Shown one piece after another: positions 59,830-64,000 of a stretch of 64,000 nucleotides of DNA. Source of the DNA: Xanthomonas theicola (GTDB lineage: Bacteria > Pseudomonadota > Gammaproteobacteria > Xanthomonadales > Xanthomonadaceae). The DNA lies in NCBI RefSeq assembly GCF_014236795.1, contig NZ_CP049017.1, positions 4,132,001-4,196,000 of the forward strand. Direction: 5' to 3'. The position numbers and the translations under genes were made by a program. Numbering within the stretch: the first letter of the stretch is position 1; every line of letters starts with the position of its first letter. The notes under the pieces were generated by a model, which worked only from the letters and a program-made list of their open reading frames with translations, searched no databases and was not told the origin of the DNA.

Positions 59830-62235
59830 TCAGCGCTTCTCCGGCAGCGCGTAGGCGATCACGTAGTCGCCGCGGTCCGGCGACTGGCGCGCGCCGCCGG
59901 CGGTCACCACGATGTACTGGCGGCCGGTCCTGGGCGAGACGTAGGTCATCGGCGTGCCCTGGCTGCCCACCGGCAGCCGCGCCTTCCAGATCTCCTTGCC
60001 GGTATGGCTGTCGAAGCCGCGCAGGTAGTAGTCCTGGGTGCCGGCGAAGAACAGCAGGCCGGACTGGGTGGCCAGCGAGCCGCCCAGCGTCGGCATGCCG
60101 ATCGGGATCGGCAGCCCCATCTTGATGCCGAGCGGGCCGGTGTCCCGGACCGTGCCGACCGGCACCTGCCACACCAGCTTGCGCGTGGCCAGGTCGATCG
60201 CCGACAGCGTGCCGTAGGGCGGCTTCTGGCAGGGGATGCCGAGCTTGGAGACGAAGCGGTCGCGCAGCGAGCCGTACGGCGTGCCGGTCTGCGAGGCCGC
60301 GCCCATCTCCACGCCGCCGGCCTTCTGGTTCTCCATCTCCTTGCGCGGGATCAGCCGCATCCACAGGCCGATGCGCATGTCGTTGACGAACAGGTAGCCG
60401 GTGGTCGGGTCGAGCGAGGCGCTGCCCCAGTTCATGCCGCCCAGCGAGCCAGGCCACTGCAGTGCGAGGTCCTCGCCCGGCGGGGTGTACATGCCGTCGT
60501 AGCGCATCTGCCGGAAGTGGATGCGGCACAGCATCTGGTCGATCGGGGTGGCGCCCCACATGTCGGCTTCGGTCAGGGTCTGGGTGCCGATCTGCGGCAG
60601 CCCGGTGGACAGCGGCTGGGTCGGCGCGTAGCGCTCGCCCTCGGCCTTGCCCTGCGGCACGGCCACGTTCTGCACCGGGGCGATCGGCTGGCCGGTGGCG
60701 CGGTTGAGCATGAAGATCTGGCCGGCCTTGGTCACCTGCAGCAGCGCGGGCACGGTGCCGCCCGTGCCGTCGGGCACGTCGGCGAGGGTCGGCTGCGCCG
60801 GCACGTCGTAGTCCCACAGGTCGTGGTGGACGGTCTGGTAGTGCCAGCGCACGCGTCCGGTCGCGGCCTCCAGCGCCACCACCGACGAGCTGTACTTGTC
60901 GTCCTGCGGCGTGCGCTCGCCGCCCCAGGCGTCCGGGGTGGTGTTGCCGGTGGGCAGGTAGATCAGGCCCAGCGCGGGGTCGTAGGCCATCGAGGTCCAC
61001 ACGTTGGGCGTGGCGCGGGTGTAGTGGATGTTCGGGTCCAGCGGGGTGTCCGGGGTCTCCCTGGCCAGGTCCCAGACCCAGACCAGCGCGCCGCTGCGCA
61101 CGTCGAAGGCGCGGATCACGCCCGACGGCTCGCCCACCTCGATGTTGTCGGCGACGCGGCCGCCGACCACGATCAGGTCGCCGGCGATCAGCGGCGCGGC
61201 GGTGAGCGTGTAGAAGCCTGGCTTGACCTCGCCCATGCCGGCCTTGAGGTCGACCGCGCCGTCCTGGCCGAAGTCGGCGCATGGCTTGCCGGTGTCGGCG
61301 TCGAGCGCGAACAGATGGGCGTCGACGGTGTTCATGACGATGCGGCGGCGGCAGAGCGCGTCGGCCGCCACCGGCGCGGGCGGCACGCTGCCGGCCGGGA
61401 CCGCGGCGACCGGCGCGGCGGCGGCATCGTGGTAGCCCAGGCCGCGGCAGCGCTGCCAGTTCGGCGCGCTGGCCTTGGGATCGAACGACCAGCGCTTGCG
61501 GCCGCTGTCGGCGTCCAGCGCGAACACCTGGTTGTGCGGGGTGCAGACGAACACGGTGTCGCCGACCTGCAGCGGCGTGGCCTGGTCCTCGGCGCCGAAG
61601 CCGTTGCTGGTGGGCACATCGCCGGTGCGGTAGGTCCAGGCCACCTGCAGCTGGCCGACGTTGTCGCGGTTGATCTGGTCCAGCGCGGCGAAGCGCGTGC
61701 CGCCGGGGGTGTTGCCCCAGTGCATCCAGTCCTTCTGCGCGGCGCCCTGCGCCACCGGCGTGACCGGCGCGTCGCCGGGCGCGGCCACGATCGGGTGCGG
61801 CACGAACGCGTAGGCCGCGGTGGCGGCCAGGCCGGCCAGCAGCAGGGCCGACAGCGCATAGGCGCCGCGGCCGGCCGGCTGCCGGCGGCTGCGGCGCAGC
61901 GTCGGCCACAGCAGGGCCACCAGCAGCGCCAGCACCGCCGGCGCCACCAGGCGCGAGACCAGCGGCCAGAACGCCAGCCCCACCTCCCACAGCGCCCAGG
62001 CCATCGTCGCAACGAAGGCCGCGGCGTAGAGCAGCGCGCCCGCCGGCCGGCGCGCGAGCACCAGCACGCCGGCCACCAGCGTGGCCAGGCCCATCGCCAG
62101 GAAGTAGCCGCTACCGCCCTCCGTCGCCAGGCGGATGCCGCCGACCAGCAGCACGGCGCCTATCACGGCCAGCAGCAGCCCCACGACCCAAAGCAGTCCG
62201 CGGCCCAGGGCCGTGACGTCCGATTGCGTATTCAC
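59830..62235 (-). CDS. Membrane-bound PQQ-dependent dehydrogenase (glucose/quinate/shikimate family)
   Basis: The 801-residue product has five N-terminal membrane spans (about 10-160) and then an eight-bladed PQQ propeller in the periplasm (DWMHWGNTPGGTRFAALDQI, PNVWTSMAYDPALGLIYLPT, WDYDVPAQPTLADV, LGGMNWGSASLDPTTGYLFV). It should oxidise a polyol or sugar and reduce ubiquinone. Family members are Gcd (glucose) and QuiA (quinate/shikimate). The PcaR-type IclR gene behind it and the PcaR-like box upstream favour QuiA. The start is GTG 62235, with GGAGGAA ten bases upstream; no better ATG is available. Confidence 0.88.
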   Translation of the reverse strand: MNTQSDVTALGRGLLWVVGLLLAVIGAVLLVGGIRLATEGGSGYFLAMGLATLVAGVLVLARRPAGALLYAAAFVATMAWALWEVGLAFWPLVSRLVAPAVLALLVALLWPTLRRSRRQPAGRGAYALSALLLAGLAATAAYAFVPHPIVAAPGDAPVTPVAQGAAQKDWMHWGNTPGGTRFAALDQINRDNVGQLQVAWTYRTGDVPTSNGFGAEDQATPLQVGDTVFVCTPHNQVFALDADSGRKRWSFDPKASAPNWQRCRGLGYHDAAAAPVAAVPAGSVPPAPVAADALCRRRIVMNTVDAHLFALDADTGKPCADFGQDGAVDLKAGMGEVKPGFYTLTAAPLIAGDLIVVGGRVADNIEVGEPSGVIRAFDVRSGALVWVWDLARETPDTPLDPNIHYTRATPNVWTSMAYDPALGLIYLPTGNTTPDAWGGERTPQDDKYSSSVVALEAATGRVRWHYQTVHHDLWDYDVPAQPTLADVPDGTGGTVPALLQVTKAGQIFMLNRATGQPIAPVQNVAVPQGKAEGERYAPTQPLSTGLPQIGTQTLTEADMWGATPIDQMLCRIHFRQMRYDGMYTPPGEDLALQWPGSLGGMNWGSASLDPTTGYLFVNDMRIGLWMRLIPRKEMENQKAGGVEMGAASQTGTPYGSLRDRFVSKLGIPCQKPPYGTLSAIDLATRKLVWQVPVGTVRDTGPLGIKMGLPIPIGMPTLGGSLATQSGLLFFAGTQDYYLRGFDSHTGKEIWKARLPVGSQGTPMTYVSPRTGRQYIVVTAGGARQSPDRGDYVIAYALPEKR

Positions 62236-62442
62236 GTTGCGCGTTCCTCCGGAGAATCCGAAGCCGTCCGCATGCGCGGCACGGCGATGTGCTCGGGCGT
62301 TCTCATGAGACAGCAAGGGGAACGGCCCGGTCCTGACCGAGCGAAAGGCGCCTTGCCGCCCGCCGCCCGTGCCGGCAGACGCGATGGCGGCACGGCGCCC
62401 CAGGCAGGCGACACCGGCTGAGGACACAGCCCGAAAATGTCG

Positions 62443-62467
62443 GGTCGATTATCGCACAAGCGTGCGA
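62443..62467 (-). promoter_or_regulatory. PcaR/IclR-like operator upstream of the PQQ dehydrogenase
   Basis: GGTCGATTATCGCAC (62443-62457) matches 13 of 15 bases of the Pseudomonas putida PcaR box GTTCGATAATCGCAC as I remember it. Within it TCGCAC is followed four bases later by GTGCGA (62462-62467), making a perfect 6-bp palindrome. It lies about 208 bases upstream of the dehydrogenase GTG. The remainder of the spacer to 62789 holds no gene I can support. Confidence 0.55.
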
Positions 62468-62789
62468 ATTTTCCGTGTTGGCCGCAACGCCCCGTGCCGC
62501 GGTCGCGCATGCCACGGCCTGCCCGGGAAACGATGGCACGCCCGCAGGCCGGCCAGGCGAGCTCTGTCAGGATGGATGAATCCGTTGCGCGCGGGCGCCA
62601 GAAGGTGTGTGGCGAGCGGCGAACGCGGCAGCGATTGGCCTGGGTCCGTGTGCCTGCGGCGGATGCGCGGACCGTGGCGCTTGTGCGGCCGTCCGGCTGA
62701 TCCGCGGATGCCCCGGATCGCAGTGCGCTGCGCGCCGCCTGCGGCCGCGGTCCGGCGAGCCCGTGGCGCGAGCTCGCCGGATGCGCCTG

Positions 62790-62885
62790 CTACTTCTTCT
62801 TTTCCTTCTTGGCCGCGCGTTTTTCCTTCAGCGTCTTGGTCGGCTGCTTCTTGTCGCTCTTCTTCTGGTCCATGCCCTTGCTCAT
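62790..62885 (-). CDS. 31-residue lysine-rich small protein
   Basis: ATG at 62885 with AGAGGG seven bases upstream opens a 31-codon frame ending in TAG at 62790-62792. The product begins MSKGMDQKKSDKKQPTKTLK and ends AKKEKKK. Fourteen of 31 residues are Lys, strongly basic with no hydrophobic segment. The low GC and AAG/GAA codon use differ from the surroundings and are forced by composition. It might be nucleic-acid or ribosome associated; no function is known to me. It is divergent from the RIO-kinase gene. Confidence 0.6.
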   Translation of the reverse strand: MSKGMDQKKSDKKQPTKTLKEKRAAKKEKKK

Positions 62886-63038
62886 GACACCCTCTGCCGT
62901 GTTGATATGTGGAATGCGCCCGCGCGCGCCGCTACTCTACTCCGCCAGCGTAGAGAGTAGACAGCGGCGCTGCCGTCGCCGGGTGCAAAGGTGCGATTGC
63001 GCCATAATCCGGTTTTCCCTTCCAGGTTCCCGCGCCCG

Positions 63039-63896
63039 ATGAAACCCCCCCAGGGCTTGCAGCCGCTGATCGACGTTGGCGTCATCGACAGCGTGCTGCG
63101 TCCGCTCAAGAGCGGCAAGGAGGCCGCCGTGTACGTGGTCCAGGCCGGCAACGACGTGCTGTGCGCCAAGGTCTACAAGGACATGGCGCAGCGCAGCTTC
63201 CAGGCGCGCGTGCAATACCAGGAGGGCCGCAAGGTGCGCGGCAGCCGCCAGGCGCGGGCGATGGGCAAGGCGACCAAGTTCGGCCGCCGCGAGCAGGAGG
63301 CCGCGTGGAAGGACACCGAGGCCAACACCCTTTACCAACTGGTGGATGCCGGTGTGCACGTGCCGCAACCGCGCGGCTACTTCCACGGCGTGCTGCTGAT
63401 GGACCTGGTCACCGATGCCGGCGGGCGGAGCGCGCCGCGGCTGGGCGAAGTGGAGCTGGAGCCGGAGCAGGCGCGCGCTTACCATGCGCAACTGATCGGC
63501 GACGTGGTGAAGATGCTGTGCCTAGGCCTGGTGCATGGCGACCTGTCCGAATACAACGTGCTGGTCGCCGCCGCCGGCCCGGTGGTGATCGATTTCCCGC
63601 AGGTAGTCAGCGCTGCCGGCAACAACGCCGCGCGCGACATGCTGCTGCGCGACGTGCACAACCTGCGCGACTGCCTGGGCCGCTTCGCGCCCGAGCTCAA
63701 CGCCACCCACTACGGCGAAGAGATGTGGGCGCTGTACGAGCAGGGCGCGCTGCGCCCGGACAGCGCGCTCACTGGCCGCTTCGTGTTCGACACCCGCCGC
63801 GCCGACGTGCGCGCGGTGCGCGATTCGATCGAGGACGCGCGCCAGGAAGCGATCATCCGCCAGCAGGGCCGCGAGGCCGCGGCGGACGAGGACTGA
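63039..63896 (+). CDS. RIO-type serine/threonine protein kinase (PA4780-like)
   Basis: The 285-residue cytoplasmic kinase has LKSGKEAAVYVVQAGNDVLC with the ATP lysine in CAKVYK (K44), the catalytic loop HGDLSEYNVL (D168, N173) and the metal-binding DFPQ (185-188). This is the short RIO1-like bacterial form that lacks an activation segment. Start ATG 63039 (MKPPQGLQPLIDVGV). No partner gene is adjacent downstream within the window; the last 104 bases show no feature. Confidence 0.88.
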   Translation: MKPPQGLQPLIDVGVIDSVLRPLKSGKEAAVYVVQAGNDVLCAKVYKDMAQRSFQARVQYQEGRKVRGSRQARAMGKATKFGRREQEAAWKDTEANTLYQLVDAGVHVPQPRGYFHGVLLMDLVTDAGGRSAPRLGEVELEPEQARAYHAQLIGDVVKMLCLGLVHGDLSEYNVLVAAAGPVVIDFPQVVSAAGNNAARDMLLRDVHNLRDCLGRFAPELNATHYGEEMWALYEQGALRPDSALTGRFVFDTRRADVRAVRDSIEDARQEAIIRQQGREAAADED

Positions 63897-64000
63897 TCGC
63901 ACGCGACAGTGCGTCGTGCAGGACGCCGCTGCCGGAAAAGTTCCATCTCCGATGCGCAGCGATGGCCACGGCGCGCGCCCGATCGCATCGGTGGCGCCCG

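Noticed and set aside
59821..62421. 866-codon plus-strand frame opposite the PQQ dehydrogenase
   Set aside because: It mirrors the dehydrogenase codons, lacks a ribosome-binding site and has no recognisable domain; the minus-strand gene is full length with clear PQQ motifs.

Overview
The window is high-GC chromosomal DNA from a Xanthomonas species or a very close relative in the Xanthomonadaceae. The evidence is the gene order engB / cytochrome c4 / two dsbA-like genes / endonuclease-phosphatase, a bioB-bioF-bioH operon divergent from comF, a glpD-F-K cluster, many TonB-dependent receptors, an IS1595-type element resembling ISXo5, and the short GGAGCGACTT/GTCGCGAC intergenic repeats typical of that genus. 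The species cannot be fixed from this window.

Layout. 1-10 kb: end of a metallo-beta-lactamase-fold gene, engB, cytochrome c4, two thioredoxin-fold lipoproteins, an exonuclease-endonuclease-phosphatase protein, a TonB-dependent receptor and a soluble lytic transglycosylase. 10-25 kb: cca, decayed IS5 and IS110 copies, the glycerol regulon (glpK, glpF, glpD, glpR), a small protein with caspase-clan (clan CD) motifs, a DUF1456 protein, an HDOD protein, an acyltransferase, and a GAF-PAS protein beside a Cache-like/GGDEF diguanylate cyclase. 25.1-28.3 kb: a nested graveyard of IS3, IS30 and IS630 pieces directly after bioH. 28.4-32.4 kb: bioB-F-H and divergent comF. 32.4-34.4 kb: a GNAT pseudogene and two decayed IS. 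34.5-42.6 kb: two SodC lipoproteins, then an ECF sigma / FecR / STN-type TonB receptor / six-hairpin glycosidase-like operon. 42.7-49.1 kb: nitrogen control cluster ntrB-ntrC, glnK-amtB and glnA. 49.3-57.8 kb: uppP, then several decayed genes (YbhB-like, TPR-sulfotransferase, LysR) among intact ones (YheT-type hydrolase, plsC-like, Rid-like) and an IS of the IS5 family. 57.9-64 kb: an alpha/beta hydrolase, an IclR regulator of the PcaR/PobR type, a membrane PQQ dehydrogenase, a 31-residue Lys-rich protein and a RIO-type kinase.

How genes work together. The nitrogen cluster shows readable control DNA: a consensus sigma-54 promoter and a perfect NtrC enhancer palindrome upstream of glnA, and a second perfect NtrC-type palindrome on the ntrB start. 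The PQQ dehydrogenase has upstream a palindrome resembling the pseudomonad PcaR box, and the IclR gene lies directly downstream, which argues for quinate/shikimate oxidation feeding the protocatechuate pathway. The sigma/FecR/receptor/glycosidase group looks like a cell-surface-signalling sugar uptake unit. Its receptor is interrupted by a one-base frameshift.

Caution. Several non-IS genes carry single- or double-base shifts in GC-rich runs. Some may be assembly errors rather than true decay. Boundaries of decayed elements are approximate.
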